Assembly (NCBI RefSeq): GCF_002007115.1
Contig: NZ_MVAD01000002.1
Location: forward strand, 806,001-870,000
Length of the DNA stretch: 64,000 nt
Direction: 5' to 3'
Source: Massilia sp. KIM
GTDB taxonomy: Bacteria; Pseudomonadota; Gammaproteobacteria; Burkholderiales; Burkholderiaceae_D
Shown here piece by piece: positions 53,988 to 63,971 of this stretch (position 1 is the first letter of the stretch; each line of letters begins with the position of its first letter). The notes beneath the pieces were generated by a model. The model searched no databases. It saw only the letters and a list, made by a program, of their open reading frames with translations, and was not told the origin of the DNA. The translations under genes and the position numbers were made by a program.

Positions 53988-54761
53988 ATGTCGATCACAT
54001 ATATCTTCGCAGGATTCGCAGTTGGCCTGCTGGTCGGGATGACCGGGGTAGGGGGAGGTTCGCTCATGACCCCGCTGCTGACCCTGATGTTCGGCGTCTC
54101 GCCCTCGGTCGCGGTCGGCACTGACCTGGCCTTCGCCTCGATCACCAAGAGCGCTGGCACCATCACCCACCGCTTCAACCGCACTGTCCAGTGGCCCATC
54201 GTCGGCCGCCTGTGCCTGGGCGCGCTGCCGGCCGCCCTGCTGGCCACGCTCGCCCTGCGCGAATTCGGCGCGCTGGACAAGGAGATCGGCCAGATCATCC
54301 GCTATTCGATCGCCGGCTCGGTCCTGCTCACCGTGATCGCCCTGCTGTTCCGCGGCAAGCTGCTGGCCTGGATCAACGCCCATCCCGAGCGCCAGCTGCA
54401 GGGCAGGGCGCTAGCCGCCGCCACCATCGTCTCCGGCGCCGTGCTGGGCGTGCTGGTCACCGTTTCCTCGATCGGCGCCGGCGCCATTGGCGCGACCCTG
54501 CTGGTATTCCTCTACCCCAAGCTCAAGCCGGCCGAAATCGCCGGCACCGACATCGCCTACGCCGTGCCGCTCACCGCCATCGCCGCCGTCGGCCACTGGT
54601 GGCTGGGTTCGATCGACTGGATGCTGCTGCTGACCCTGCTGGTCGGTTCGCTGCCCGGCATCACCCTCGGTTCCATGATGGCGCGCGCCGTGCCCGAACG
54701 CATCCTGCGCGCCGTGCTGGCCACGACCCTCACCGCCGTCGCCGCCAAACTCGTCTTTTGA
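53988..54761 (+). CDS. TauE/SafE family sulfite/sulfonate exporter-like permease
   Basis: 257 residues with about eight membrane helices. AGFAVGLLVGMTGVGGGSLMTPLL and FASITKSAGTITHRFNRTV are the TauE/SafE repeat motifs, repeated as VLVTVSSIGAGAIGATLLVFLYPKL in the second half. Members export sulfite, sulfonates or organic acids. Directly upstream of the sulfate-uptake operon (111-bp gap), so a sulfur role such as sulfite/sulfate balance is plausible. Confidence 0.9.
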   Translation: MSITYIFAGFAVGLLVGMTGVGGGSLMTPLLTLMFGVSPSVAVGTDLAFASITKSAGTITHRFNRTVQWPIVGRLCLGALPAALLATLALREFGALDKEIGQIIRYSIAGSVLLTVIALLFRGKLLAWINAHPERQLQGRALAAATIVSGAVLGVLVTVSSIGAGAIGATLLVFLYPKLKPAEIAGTDIAYAVPLTAIAAVGHWWLGSIDWMLLLTLLVGSLPGITLGSMMARAVPERILRAVLATTLTAVAAKLVF

Positions 54762-54796
54762 GTAAAACCAAATAGCGTAACGATCTATGCAAATGA

Positions 54797-54817
54797 ATAA
54801 AGTTTCGTTTGCTTTAT
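54797..54817. promoter_or_regulatory. AT-rich dyad upstream of cysT, candidate regulator site
   Basis: ATAAAG / CTTTAT arms with a 9-bp centre in the 111-bp gap before cysT. CysB-type regulators bind AT-rich sites upstream of sulfate genes and cysB is the last gene of this operon, so this may be its site; inferred from position. Confidence 0.35.
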
Positions 54818-54872
54818 GAAGCTCAGGTGAGAATATGGTAGCCCGTTAGAAGAATTTGTAATAAGGGCTTCC

Positions 54873-55742
54873 ATGACTTCGCTCGCACAGCCGAGACTCG
54901 CGCCGGCCCCGACCCGGCGTTCGCCGGGCCGGGTGATCCCCGGCTTCGGCATCTCGCTCGGCTTCACGATCTTTTATTTGGCGCTGATCGTCCTGATCCC
55001 GCTGTCGGCGGTCTTCCTCAAGACCTTCACCATGACTTGGGAGGCCTTCTGGTCCGCCGTCACCTCCGAGCGCGTGATGGCCTCCTACCGCCTGAGCTTC
55101 GGTGCCTCGCTGCTGGCCGCCTTCATCAACGTGATCTTCGGCGGCATCGTGGCGTGGGTGCTGGTGCGCTACAACTTCCCCGGCAAGCGCATCGTCGACG
55201 CCCTGGTCGACCTGCCTTTCGCCTTGCCCACCGCGGTGGCCGGCATCACCCTCACCGCCCTGTATTCGCACAATGGCTGGATCGGCGAGTACCTGGCGAA
55301 GTTCGGCATCAAGGTCGCCTTCACCCCGCTGGGCGTGCTGATCGCGCTCACCTTCATCGGGCTGCCCTTCGTGGTGCGCACGGTGCAGCCGGTGCTGGAA
55401 GAGGCCGAGCGCGAACTGGAAGAAGCCGCCGCCAGCCTGGGCGCCTCGCCCCTGCAGACCTTCTGGCGCGTGGTGCTGCCGGCGATCGTGCCGGCCCTCC
55501 TGACCGGCTTCGCGCTGGCCTTCGCGCGCGCCACCGGCGAATACGGCTCGGTGATCTTCATCGCGGGCAACCTGCCGCTGGTCTCGGAGATCACGCCGCT
55601 CTTCATCATCACCAAGCTCGAACAGTACGACTACGCCGGCGCAACCGCCATCGCCGTGGTCATGCTGATCATCTCCTTCATCCTGCTGCTGACGATTAAC
55701 CTGCTGCAGGCCTGGACTCGCAAACGGGCGGGCAAGTCATGA
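54873..55742 (+). CDS. cysT: Sulfate/thiosulfate ABC transporter permease CysT
   Basis: 289 residues, six membrane helices. [24 protein letters not shown] is helix 1; the EAA loop is [39 protein letters not shown]. Imports sulfate or thiosulfate with CysW and CysA. Stop overlaps the cysW start (ATGA). No periplasmic binding protein (Sbp/CysP) precedes it, unlike many relatives. Confidence 0.96.
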   Translation: MTSLAQPRLAPAPTRRSPGRVIPGFGISLGFTIFYLALIVLIPLSAVFLKTFTMTWEAFWSAVTSERVMASYRLSFGASLLAAFINVIFGGIVAWVLVRYNFPGKRIVDALVDLPFALPTAVAGITLTALYSHNGWIGEYLAKFGIKVAFTPLGVLIALTFIGLPFVVRTVQPVLEEAERELEEAAASLGASPLQTFWRVVLPAIVPALLTGFALAFARATGEYGSVIFIAGNLPLVSEITPLFIITKLEQYDYAGATAIAVVMLIISFILLLTINLLQAWTRKRAGKS

Positions 55743-56659
55743 GCGCAGTCCTCCAGAACGTGGCGCAAGTCGGCGCCAAGCCGGCCCCGCGCCGTCGCCA
55801 GTCCACCAACGTGTTCGAGCCGAACTGGGTGCGCTACACCCTGATCGCCGTCGTGCTGGCCTTCCTGACCCTATTCCTGTTCGTGCCGCTGGTGGCGGTC
55901 TTCACCGAAGCGCTCAAGCGCGGCTGGGACGTCTACCTCGAATCGATCAAGGACCCGGACGCCGTCTCGGCCATCAAGCTGACCCTGATCGCGGCCGGCA
56001 TTTCGGTGCCGCTCAACCTGGTGTTCGGCGTGGCCGCCGCCTGGGCAATCGCCAAGTTCGAGTTCCGGGGCAAGAGCGTGCTGCTGACCCTGATCGACCT
56101 GCCGTTCTCGGTCTCGCCCGTGATCGCCGGCCTGATCTACGTGCTGCTGTTCGGCGCCCAGGGCTGGTTCGGCCCCTGGCTGGCGGAGCACGACATCAAG
56201 ATCCTGTTCGCGGTGCCTGGCATCGTGCTGGCGACCGTGTTCATCACCTTCCCCTTCGTGGCGCGCGAGCTGATCCCGCTGATGCAGCAGCAGGGCACCG
56301 AGGAAGAAGAAGCCTCGCTGGTGCTGGGCGCCTCGGGCTGGCAGACCTTCTTCCGGGTCACCCTGCCCAACATCAAGTGGGGCCTGCTGTACGGCGTGAT
56401 CCTGTGTAACGCGCGCGCCATGGGTGAATTCGGCGCGGTGTCCGTGGTCTCGGGCCACATCCGCGGCGAGACCAACACCATGCCGCTGCAGGTCGAGATC
56501 CTCTACAACGAATACAACTTCACGGCCGCGTTCGCGATCGCTTCGCTGCTGGCGCTGCTGGCGCTGGTGACGCTGGTCCTGAAGACCTTTATCGAATGGC
56601 GCCTGCACCAGGCAAAGAAGGCCGCCGCCGACGAACGCATTATGGAGCACGCAGCATGA
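55739..56659 (+). CDS. cysW: Sulfate ABC transporter permease CysW
   Basis: 306 residues: [29 protein letters not shown], then [27 protein letters not shown] loop [36 protein letters not shown], and the CysW-specific [35 protein letters not shown]. Stop overlaps cysA start by 4 bp. Confidence 0.96.
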   Translation: MSAVLQNVAQVGAKPAPRRRQSTNVFEPNWVRYTLIAVVLAFLTLFLFVPLVAVFTEALKRGWDVYLESIKDPDAVSAIKLTLIAAGISVPLNLVFGVAAAWAIAKFEFRGKSVLLTLIDLPFSVSPVIAGLIYVLLFGAQGWFGPWLAEHDIKILFAVPGIVLATVFITFPFVARELIPLMQQQGTEEEEASLVLGASGWQTFFRVTLPNIKWGLLYGVILCNARAMGEFGAVSVVSGHIRGETNTMPLQVEILYNEYNFTAAFAIASLLALLALVTLVLKTFIEWRLHQAKKAAADERIMEHAA

Positions 56660-57729
56660 GCATCGAAGTCCAACATATCCACAAGCAGTTCGGCCAGTTC
56701 ACCGCGCTGGACGATGTTTCGCTCAAGTTCCCCGACGGCGAACTGACCGCGCTCCTGGGGCCTTCCGGCTGCGGCAAGACCACCCTGCTGCGCATCATCG
56801 CCGGCCTCGAGCATCCGGACGCCGGCAGCGTGCTGCTGGACGGCCAGGACGCCTCCGAGCGCCACGTGCGCGAGCGCCAGGTCGGCTTCGTGTTCCAGCA
56901 CTACGCGCTGTTCAAGCACATGACCGTGTTCGAGAACGTGGCCTTCGGCTTGCGCGTGAAGCCGCGCCGCGAGCGCCCCAGCGAGCAGCAGATCCGCGAC
57001 AAGGTCAAGCAGCTGCTGGAGCTGGTGCAGCTCGACTGGATCGCCGACCGCTATCCGCCCCAGCTCTCGGGCGGCCAGCGCCAGCGCATCGCGCTGGCCC
57101 GGGCGCTGGCGGTGGAGCCTCGCGTGCTGCTGCTGGACGAGCCCTTCGGCGCCCTCGACGCCAAGGTGCGCAAGGAACTGCGCCGCTGGCTGCGCCGCCT
57201 GCACGACGACCTGCACGTGACCTCGATCTTCGTGACCCACGACCAGGAAGAAGCGCTGGAAGTGGCCGACCAGGTGGTCCTGATGAACAAGGGCCGGGTG
57301 GAGCAGCAGGGCGCGCCCAGCGAGGTCTACAATCATCCGGCCTCGCCCTTCGTCTACGGCTTCCTGGGCAACGTCAACCTCTTCCATGGCCGCGTGCACG
57401 AAGGCGTGCTGGCCTCGGGCGACCTCACCTTCAACGCGCCGCAGTATGCCGGCGTGCGCAACGGCGAAGGCATCGGCTACGTGCGTCCGCACGATCTCGA
57501 CGTCGAGCGCTACACCCCGGGCGCCGAAGGCGTGGTGGCCAAGCTGCGCCGCGCCCATGCGATCGGGCCGCTGGCCCAGCTCGACCTGGAGCGCGCCGAC
57601 AACGCCCAGCTGATCGAAGCGGTGCTGCCGAACGAGCGCTTCGCCAGCCTGGGCCTGAAGGAAGGCGAGACCCTGGTGGTGCGTCCGCGCCGCATGGAAG
57701 TCTTCGTGGACCAAGGGGAAGGCATATGA
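56656..57729 (+). CDS. cysA: Sulfate ABC transporter ATP-binding protein CysA
   Basis: 357 residues: Walker [13 protein letters not shown], signature [15 protein letters not shown], Walker [14 protein letters not shown]-loop THDQEEALE, and a C-terminal TOBE-like domain ([17 protein letters not shown] ... [11 protein letters not shown]). The ATG overlapping the cysW stop is the correct start. Energises the CysTW permease. Confidence 0.97.
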   Translation: MSIEVQHIHKQFGQFTALDDVSLKFPDGELTALLGPSGCGKTTLLRIIAGLEHPDAGSVLLDGQDASERHVRERQVGFVFQHYALFKHMTVFENVAFGLRVKPRRERPSEQQIRDKVKQLLELVQLDWIADRYPPQLSGGQRQRIALARALAVEPRVLLLDEPFGALDAKVRKELRRWLRRLHDDLHVTSIFVTHDQEEALEVADQVVLMNKGRVEQQGAPSEVYNHPASPFVYGFLGNVNLFHGRVHEGVLASGDLTFNAPQYAGVRNGEGIGYVRPHDLDVERYTPGAEGVVAKLRRAHAIGPLAQLDLERADNAQLIEAVLPNERFASLGLKEGETLVVRPRRMEVFVDQGEGI

Positions 57730-58655
57730 ATTTCCAGCAGCTGCGTTCCGTGCGCGAAGCCGCGCGCCGCGATTTCAACCTGACCGAGGTGGCGAACGCC
57801 TTGTTCACCTCGCAGCCGGGCGTGTCGCGCCAGATCCGCGAGCTGGAGGACGAGCTGGGCGTCGAGATCTTCGAGCGCAACGGCAAGCGCCTGACCGGCC
57901 TCACGCCGCCCGGCAAGGGCATCCTGCGCATCGTCGAGCGCCTGCTGGTGGAGGCCGAGAACCTGCAGCAGGCGAGCCGCGAGTACGCGGCCCAGGACAG
58001 CGGCACGCTCACCGTGGCCGTCACCCACACCCAGGCGCGTTATGCGCTGCCGCAGGTGGTGCAGTCCTTCCGCGCAGCGTTCCCGAACGTGCGCATCGCC
58101 CTGCAGCAGAGCGCGCCGGAGCACATCGCGGAGTGGGTCTTGTCGGGCAAGGCCGACATCGGCATCGCGACCGAGGGCCTGTCGGCGTTTCCCGACCTGG
58201 TGTCCTTCCCCTGCTATCGCTGGAGCCACCTGGTGGTGGCGCCGGAGGGGCACCCCTTGTTCACCAGCCCGCAGCCGCTCAAGCTGGAGGACCTGGCCGA
58301 GCATCCGCTGATCACCTACGACGTCGGGTTCACCGGGCGCAGCCATATCGACGCGGCCTTCGTGGAGGCGGGGCTGGCGCCGGACATCGTGCTCACGGCC
58401 ATGGATTCGGACGTGATCAAGCAGTACGTGACGCTGGGGCTGGGCGTGGGGATCGTGGCCTCGATGGCCTTCGACCACGGGCGCGACAAGGGCTTGCGGG
58501 CGATGGAGGCATCGCACCTGTTTGCGCCGAACGTGACGCGGCTGGCGGTGCGGCGTGGGTCGTATCTGCGGGCGTATGCGTATCACTTCATCGAGCGGTT
58601 TGCTCAGGGGTATACGCGGGCGGATATCGAGAAGGCTTTGCTGGCGGCGGAGTGA
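57726..58655 (+). CDS. cysB: CysB/Cbl-type LysR regulator
   Basis: 309 residues: [45 protein letters not shown] is the CysB/Cbl helix-turn-helix, followed by a LysR effector domain with [24 protein letters not shown] and [12 protein letters not shown]. CysB activates sulfur assimilation in response to N- or O-acetylserine. As the fourth gene, overlapping cysA by 4 bp, it is co-expressed with its probable target operon. Could alternatively be the Cbl paralogue. Confidence 0.93.
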   Translation: MNFQQLRSVREAARRDFNLTEVANALFTSQPGVSRQIRELEDELGVEIFERNGKRLTGLTPPGKGILRIVERLLVEAENLQQASREYAAQDSGTLTVAVTHTQARYALPQVVQSFRAAFPNVRIALQQSAPEHIAEWVLSGKADIGIATEGLSAFPDLVSFPCYRWSHLVVAPEGHPLFTSPQPLKLEDLAEHPLITYDVGFTGRSHIDAAFVEAGLAPDIVLTAMDSDVIKQYVTLGLGVGIVASMAFDHGRDKGLRAMEASHLFAPNVTRLAVRRGSYLRAYAYHFIERFAQGYTRADIEKALLAAE

Positions 58656-58681
58656 TTCATTAGGTTCTTGGCTGGGCTGCG

Positions 58682-58824
58682 AACTTGGATCCCCGCCTGC
58701 GCGGGGATGACGTTTTGAGGGCGCGGGCCGTAACATGCGCAGCAGGCAGCGCAAGCACATCGCCCCGTTCATTCGGGCGTTAGCCCAAGCACGTCATCCC
58801 CGCGCAGGCGGGGATCCAAGTTTG
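58682..58824. repeat. REP/BIME-type block between convergent cysB and aldo/keto reductase genes, outward arrangement
   Basis: AACTTGGATCCCCGCC to GGGGATGACG, about 70 bp including GCCCCGTTCATTCGGGCG, then CGTCATCCCCGCGC to GGGGATCCAAGTTT. As in the block at 12757, AACTTGG is outside and GTCAT inside. Confidence 0.9.
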
Positions 58825-58846
58825 CATGAGCAGACGAAACCAGTGA

Positions 58847-59893
58847 TCACTGCCCCGGATTGGTAAACCGCGCATGAATCTCATCAATGCGCGCCACCAC
58901 CTCGTCCGGCAGCTTCACCTCCAGCGCATCGATGTTCTCATTCAGCTGCGTAAGCGTAGTCGCCCCGATGATGGTCGACCCCACGAACCAGCGCGAATAC
59001 ACCCAGGCCAGCGCCATTTGCGCGGGCGTCATGCCATGCGCCCGCGCCAGCGCCGCGTACTCCGCGCAGGCCGCCAGCACCGCCGGCCGCAGGTAACGCG
59101 GGCTCCACGCCGCCGGGAAGATCGTCAGCCTGCCATGCGCCTTCGGATCGTCCAGGTACTTGGCCGTCAGCTGCCCGAAGGCCAGCGGGCTATAGGCCAG
59201 CAGGCTCACGTCCTCCCGAAAGCAGGCCTCGTCCAGCAAACTGGTCTCGAACGCGCGCGCCGTCAGGTTGTACAGGTTCTGGATGCTCGCGATGCGCGGC
59301 AAGCCCTTGGTCTCGGACAGCTTCACGAACTCGCACACGCCCCAGGCGCTCTCGTTCGACACGCCGATGTGGCGGATCTTGCCTTCCTCGACCAGCTCGC
59401 CCAGCGCCGCCAGCGTCTCCTCGATCGGCACCGCATCCCGCTCGGCCCGAGGGTTGAACTGGTTGGCGCCGAAGATCGGCAGGTTGCGGCTCGGCCAGTG
59501 CAGCTGGTAGAGGTCGATGTAGTCGGTCTGCAGGCGGCGCAGGCTGTCCTCGACCGCCTGGCGCAGGTTGGCGCGGTCGAAATTGCGCTGCGGGCCGCGC
59601 ACCCAGTGCACGTTCGGGTTCGGCCCCGCCGCCTTGGTCGCCAGCACCACCTCGGCGCGCCGTCCGGTCTTCTTGAGCCAGCTCCCGATGAAGCGCTCGG
59701 TCGCCCCCTGGGTCTCGGCGCGCGGCATCACCGGATACATCTCGGCGGTGTCGATGAAGTTGATGCCGCGCTCCAGCGCGACATCGAGCTGGGCGTGGGC
59801 ATCGGCTTCGCTGTTCTGCTCGCCGAAGGTCATGGTGCCGAGGCAGACCTTCGATACCGACAGGCCGGTGCGGCCGAGCTGGGTGCGTTGCAT
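58847..59893 (-). CDS. Aldo/keto reductase (Tas/YajO type)
   Basis: 348 residues of the AKR (beta/alpha)8 fold: LGRTGLSVSKVCLGTMTFGEQNSE start, catalytic Tyr in FIDTAEMYPV, DYIDLYQLHWPSRNLPIFG and the NADPH-binding GSTIIGATTLTQLNENI. Closest in pattern to E. coli Tas. Reduces aldehydes or ketones with NADPH; substrate unknown. It lies 10 bp downstream of pyrD on the same strand, the end of that operon. Confidence 0.94.
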   Translation of the reverse strand: MQRTQLGRTGLSVSKVCLGTMTFGEQNSEADAHAQLDVALERGINFIDTAEMYPVMPRAETQGATERFIGSWLKKTGRRAEVVLATKAAGPNPNVHWVRGPQRNFDRANLRQAVEDSLRRLQTDYIDLYQLHWPSRNLPIFGANQFNPRAERDAVPIEETLAALGELVEEGKIRHIGVSNESAWGVCEFVKLSETKGLPRIASIQNLYNLTARAFETSLLDEACFREDVSLLAYSPLAFGQLTAKYLDDPKAHGRLTIFPAAWSPRYLRPAVLAACAEYAALARAHGMTPAQMALAWVYSRWFVGSTIIGATTLTQLNENIDALEVKLPDEVVARIDEIHARFTNPGQ

Positions 59894-59903
59894 GGGTTTC
59901 CCT

Positions 59904-60944
59904 TTACATGTCGCGCAGGGCCTCGGCGCATTCGCGCACCAGGCCTGGCCCCGCGTAGATCAAGCCACTGTAGAGCTGCACCAGCTTGGCCCCGGCCGCG
60001 AATTTCTCGCGCGCGTCCTGGCCGCGCATGATGCCGCCCACGCCGATGATGGGCACCTCGTCGCCCAGCTCCTTCTTGAGCGCGCGGATCACGATGGTCG
60101 ACTGCTCGAACACCGGCGCGCCCGACAGGCCGCCCGCTTCGCCCGCATGCTTCATGCCTTCGACGTCGCGGCGGTTGAGGGTGGTGTTGGTGGCGATCAC
60201 GCCATCCATCTTGTGGCGCAGCAGGGCGCCGGCGATGTCGCGGATCTGGTCGCCGTCCACGTCCGGCGCGATCTTGAGCGCCACCGGCACGTAGCGGCCG
60301 TGCTGGTCGGCCAGGCGCTTCTGCTCATCCTTCAGCTGCGACAGCAGGGCGTCCAGCTCGGACGCGCCCTGCAACTGGCGCAGGTTCTTGGTGTTGGGCG
60401 AGGAGATGTTCACCGTCACGTAGCTGGCGTAGGGGTAGACCTTGCGCAGGCAGTGCAGGTAGTCCTCGGCCGCGCTCTCGATCGGGGTGTCGGCATTCTT
60501 GCCGATGTTCAGGCCCAGCACGCCCTGGCGCTCCTGGTAGAAGCGCGAAGCCTGGACGTTGGCGACGAAGGCGTCCACGCCGCCATTGTTGAAGCCCATG
60601 CGGTTGATGATGCCGCGCGCGCGCGGCAGGCGGAAGATGCGCGGCTTCGGATTGCCGCCCTGGGGGCGCGGGGTCACGGTGCCGACCTCGATCGAACCGA
60701 AGCCGAGCGCGGCCAGGCCGTCGATGTAGGCGCCGTCCTTGTCCAGGCCGGCCGCCAGGCCGACCGGGTTCGGGAAGGTGATGCCCATGACGGTGCGCGG
60801 GTCGGGACGCGGCTTGGAGACCAGGCCGGTCAGCCCGAGGGAGGCGGCGCGGCGCAGGGCGGGCAGGGCGACATTGTGGGCTTTCTCAGGATCGAGCGAG
60901 AACAGCAGGGGACGGGCGAGGGCGTACAGGAGTTTGTCGGACAT
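59904..60944 (-). CDS. pyrD: Dihydroorotate dehydrogenase (quinone), class 2
   Basis: PyrD oxidises dihydroorotate to orotate, passing electrons to membrane quinones. 346 residues, with FMN-site and active-site signatures [36 protein letters not shown] (catalytic Ser region) and [30 protein letters not shown]; the hydrophobic N-terminal helix ([18 protein letters not shown]) is the membrane-associating class 2 feature. Downstream of bpt. Confidence 0.97.
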   Translation of the reverse strand: MSDKLLYALARPLLFSLDPEKAHNVALPALRRAASLGLTGLVSKPRPDPRTVMGITFPNPVGLAAGLDKDGAYIDGLAALGFGSIEVGTVTPRPQGGNPKPRIFRLPRARGIINRMGFNNGGVDAFVANVQASRFYQERQGVLGLNIGKNADTPIESAAEDYLHCLRKVYPYASYVTVNISSPNTKNLRQLQGASELDALLSQLKDEQKRLADQHGRYVPVALKIAPDVDGDQIRDIAGALLRHKMDGVIATNTTLNRRDVEGMKHAGEAGGLSGAPVFEQSTIVIRALKKELGDEVPIIGVGGIMRGQDAREKFAAGAKLVQLYSGLIYAGPGLVRECAEALRDM

Positions 60945-61019
60945 GGGGTACTCGAGTGGATAATCCCCGTCATTCTACAGTGTCGCCGCGCCCGCCTTCC
61001 AGAAGCGGGCCCGGCCGCT

Positions 61020-61748
61020 TCAGCGTTCGAGCACGGACCAGGCGCCGTTGATGCGCGCTTCCAGCGGCCGGAAGTTGATCTTGTAGGCCATCTTGGGGCT
61101 CTGCTCTATCCAGTAGCCGAGGTAGACGTAGCCCAGGCCGAGCTCGCGCGCCTGGTTCACCTGCCACATCACGTTGTAGGTGCCGTAGGACGCGCCCTCG
61201 ACCTCGGGGTCGAAGAAGGTGTAGACCGAGGACAGGCCGTCCGACAGGACGTCGATGATCGAGACCATGCGCAGGGTGCCGTCCGGCTCGCGGAATTCGA
61301 CCAGGCGGGTGTTGACGCGGCTTTGCAGCAGGAACTGGGCGTACTGGTCGCGGCTGTCCTGGTCCATGCCGCCGCCCACGTGGCGGGTGGTCTGGTAGCG
61401 CAGGTAGAGGGCGTAGTGCTCGTCCGAGAAGGCCAGGTTGGCGACCATGGCGACCAGGTTGCCGTGGCGCTTCCAGGCGCGGCGCTGGGTGCGGTTGGGG
61501 TGGAAGTCCTCGCACTTGACCCGCACCGGGATGCAGGCCTGGCAGCCGTCGCAATAGGGACGGTAGGTGAAGATGCCGCTGCGGCGGAATCCGTTCTTGA
61601 CCAGCTCGGAATACACGTCGGCATTGATGAGGTGCGAGGGCGTCGCCACCTGGGACCTGGCCTGGCGTGCGTCGAGGTAGCTGCACGGATAGGGCGCCGT
61701 GGTATAGAACTGCAGCGTGGCGAAGGGCAGGTCATTAAGGTGCGTCAT
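61020..61748 (-). CDS. bpt: Aspartate/glutamate leucyltransferase (arginyltransferase family)
   Basis: 242 residues of the ATE/Bpt family: [21 protein letters not shown] with the N-terminal Cys, [16 protein letters not shown], and [24 protein letters not shown]. It adds Leu to proteins with N-terminal Asp or Glu, marking them for ClpAP. Acts with the adjacent aat product in the N-degron pathway. Start [12 protein letters not shown], preceded by GAGAGC. Confidence 0.95.
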   Translation of the reverse strand: MTHLNDLPFATLQFYTTAPYPCSYLDARQARSQVATPSHLINADVYSELVKNGFRRSGIFTYRPYCDGCQACIPVRVKCEDFHPNRTQRRAWKRHGNLVAMVANLAFSDEHYALYLRYQTTRHVGGGMDQDSRDQYAQFLLQSRVNTRLVEFREPDGTLRMVSIIDVLSDGLSSVYTFFDPEVEGASYGTYNVMWQVNQARELGLGYVYLGYWIEQSPKMAYKINFRPLEARINGAWSVLER

Positions 61749-61809
61749 GCAAAGCTCTCGAGACGACGTGGTGTCCACCTATTCTAGCGAAATCGCGGGC
61801 ACCGCACTG

Positions 61810-62532
61810 TTAGCCAGTCAACGGTGCCGTCACCTCCCAGGCACGGATGGCCGGCTCGCGGATGGCCAGGCGCAGGTGCTCCAGGAAGCGGCTGCGCGGG
61901 ATCGGCGCCGCGCCCAGCGAGGCCAGGTGGCCGGTCTCCTGCTGGCAGTCGATCATGCGAACACCCTGGGCGCGCAGGAAGGCCACCAGGTAGGCGAGCG
62001 CCACCTTGGAAGCGTCCGAGACGCGCGCGAACATCGACTCGCCATAGAACATGCGGCCGATGCACACCCCGTAGGCGCCGCCGACCAGCTCGCCATCCAG
62101 CCAGACTTCGGCGGAATGGGCGTAGCCCATCGCGTGCAGGCCGGTGTAGCCGGCGATGATGTCGTCGGAAATCCAGGTGCCGGGCCCGTCCTTGCGCGGG
62201 GCGGCGCAGGCGCGCATCACATCCTCGAAGGCGCTGTCGAAGCGCACTTCCCAGGGGCCGCCCGCCTGGCGGCTGCGCTCGACCTTGCGCAGGGTTTTTT
62301 TGAGGCTGTCGCTGATCTTGAAGTGCTCGGTGTAGAGCACCATGCGCGGGTCGGTGCTCCACCACAGGATGGGCTGGCCCTCGGAGAACCAGGGAAAGAT
62401 ACCGTTCTGGTAGGCAAGAAGGAGGCGCTGGGGAGAAAGGTCGGCGCCGGCCGCAAGCAGGCCGGGCGCGTCCACGGTCAGGGCCTCGGACACGTCGGGA
62501 AACGGCGTTTCAGGCTCGAGCCAGGGAATCAT
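61810..62532 (-). CDS. aat: Leucyl/phenylalanyl-tRNA-protein transferase
   Basis: 240 residues: [30 protein letters not shown] is the diagnostic Aat segment, with [31 protein letters not shown] in the GNAT-like catalytic part. It adds Leu or Phe to proteins with N-terminal Lys or Arg. 15 bp after the NUDIX gene, 61 bp before bpt. Confidence 0.97.
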   Translation of the reverse strand: MIPWLEPETPFPDVSEALTVDAPGLLAAGADLSPQRLLLAYQNGIFPWFSEGQPILWWSTDPRMVLYTEHFKISDSLKKTLRKVERSRQAGGPWEVRFDSAFEDVMRACAAPRKDGPGTWISDDIIAGYTGLHAMGYAHSAEVWLDGELVGGAYGVCIGRMFYGESMFARVSDASKVALAYLVAFLRAQGVRMIDCQQETGHLASLGAAPIPRSRFLEHLRLAIREPAIRAWEVTAPLTG

Positions 62533-62547
62533 GGGGCCTCGCGCGGC

Positions 62548-63129
62548 TCAGTCGGGCTCTCGCGGAGCTAGCATGGGGCGAACGATGTCCCGGCTGTGGA
62601 ACCCGTAGCTGCCGCCTTCGCGCAGTTTGATCCGGTCGGCAAAGAAGAGTTCCAGGGTGGTGCTGATGGTGGGGAAGGCCAGTTCGTCCCAGGGAATCTC
62701 GTCCTCGGCGAAGAGCTGGACTTCCAGGCTTTCGATGCCCGGCGCGAAGTCGAGGTCGCGCAGGCGCGCCAGGTAAAACAGGTGCACCTGGTGCACGTGG
62801 GCCACGTTCAGCAGGGTGAAGAGGTTGCCGAGCTCGACGTTGGCGCCGGCTTCCTCCTCGGTTTCGCGCACGGCGGCCTGTTCGGTGGTTTCCTCGTTTT
62901 CCATGAAACCGGCCGGCAGGGTCCAGTAGCCGTAGCGCGGCTCGATCGCGCGGCGGCACAGCAGCACCTGCAGCTTGCCGTCTTGTTCCCAGACGGGAAT
63001 GGAACCGATGACCAGCTTGGGATTTTGGTAATGAATCGTGTGGCAGTGCGTGCACACGTAGCGCGGCCGGTTGTCGCCTTCAGGAATGGCCAGCGCGACA
63101 GGGTGGGCGCACTCGGAGCAGAATTTCAT
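62548..63129 (-). CDS. NUDIX hydrolase with N-terminal zinc ribbon
   Basis: 193 residues: CSEC...CTHC zinc ribbon at the N-terminus, then the NUDIX box GFMENEETTEQAAVRETEEEAG. This NudC-like zinc-ribbon subclass includes NADH pyrophosphatases and sugar-nucleotide hydrolases, but the SQPWPFPxS motif of NudC is absent, so substrate is unknown. First gene of the NUDIX-aat-bpt-pyrD-akr run on the minus strand. Confidence 0.9.
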   Translation of the reverse strand: MKFCSECAHPVALAIPEGDNRPRYVCTHCHTIHYQNPKLVIGSIPVWEQDGKLQVLLCRRAIEPRYGYWTLPAGFMENEETTEQAAVRETEEEAGANVELGNLFTLLNVAHVHQVHLFYLARLRDLDFAPGIESLEVQLFAEDEIPWDELAFPTISTTLELFFADRIKLREGGSYGFHSRDIVRPMLAPREPD

Positions 63130-63270
63130 AGGTCATCGACAAATTGAGATTGCCCTTACTTTACACTGATTGTGTTGCCGATGTGATCCCGGAAAGGGGC
63201 TGAAAGCGCTCCTCGGGCATCATGCTTGAGCCATTACGTGCTGCAATCGCACATCGTGGCTGGATTGAGT

Positions 63271-63299
63271 TTGCCTAAAAGTGGGAAAGCCCGTATAAT
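63271..63299 (+). promoter_or_regulatory. Predicted promoter of tRNA-fMet
   Basis: TTGCCT, 17 bp, TATAAT, ending 13 bp before the mature tRNA. Confidence 0.75.
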
Positions 63300-63312
63300 G
63301 CAAAGCATCAGA

Positions 63313-63389
63313 CGCGGGGTGGAGCAGTCTGGCAGCTCGTCGGGCTCATAACCCGAAGGTCACAGGTTCAAATCCTGTCCCCGCAACCA
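63313..63389 (+). tRNA. Initiator tRNA-fMet (anticodon CAT)
   Basis: 77 nt including CCA. The 5' C1 is opposite A72 (unpaired), and the anticodon stem ends in GGG/CCC (CGGGCTCATAACCCG), the two hallmarks of initiator tRNA. Consensus TATAAT lies just upstream and a terminator follows. Confidence 0.98.
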
Positions 63390-63398
63390 GAATTCGAA

Positions 63399-63430
63399 GG
63401 CCGTTGATTCGCAAGAATCAGCGGCCTTTT
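63399..63430 (+). terminator. Rho-independent terminator of tRNA-fMet
   Basis: 12-bp stem GGCCGTTGATTC / GAATCAGCGGCC (one G-U pair), GCAA loop, followed by TTTT. Confidence 0.9.
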
Positions 63431-63557
63431 CCGTTTTGCGCCCCTCGCGGCTCGATCCAGCGCAAACCTGCTGCGTTCGGCTGAAATTCCCTCCCGCGCG
63501 CCCTGTCAAACCGTGCAAAGGCCGGTCCCGCGCCGGCGTGTACGCAAGGGGCAATCC

Positions 63558-63971
63558 ATGATCGATGTCGACGATATCAACGAGGCCTGGGGCTGGGTGG
63601 GCCTGACGGCGGTCGAGGTTCTCGGCGCCAACGCCTTCGGCAACCTCATCATCCGCGACGAAGACGACCATTACTGGCGCCTGCGGCCACAAGACCTGTG
63701 CTGCGAACCCGTGGCCAGCAGCCGGGCCGCGCTGGACGCGCTGGCCTACAACCAGGATTTCCTCAACGACTGGTACATGCCGGAAGCCGTGCGCCTGGCC
63801 GAGGCCGCGCTCGGTCCGCTGCCCGACGGGCGCAAGTACTGCCTCAAGATTCCCAGCGCCCTCGGCGGGCACTACGGGCGCGACAACCTGGCGACGGTGC
63901 CGCTGGCCGAACTGATTCGTTTCTCGGGAGAGGGCGCCCAGCAATTCGACGGCTTGCCGCGATGGAATTGA
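63558..63971 (+). CDS. DUF1851 / Tdi1-like immunity protein candidate
   Basis: 137 residues matching the DUF1851/Tdi1 pattern: AWGWVGLTAVEVLGANAFGNLIIRDEDDHYWRLRPQDL, then FLNDWYMPEAVRLAEAALGPLPDGRKYCLKIPSALGGHYGRDNLATVPLAELIRFSG. Tdi1-type proteins protect against type VI secreted effectors, but many family members have no assigned role. AGGGG precedes the ATG. It follows tRNA-fMet directly and ends near the window edge, so its effector, if any, would lie beyond. Confidence 0.75.
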   Translation: MIDVDDINEAWGWVGLTAVEVLGANAFGNLIIRDEDDHYWRLRPQDLCCEPVASSRAALDALAYNQDFLNDWYMPEAVRLAEAALGPLPDGRKYCLKIPSALGGHYGRDNLATVPLAELIRFSGEGAQQFDGLPRWN

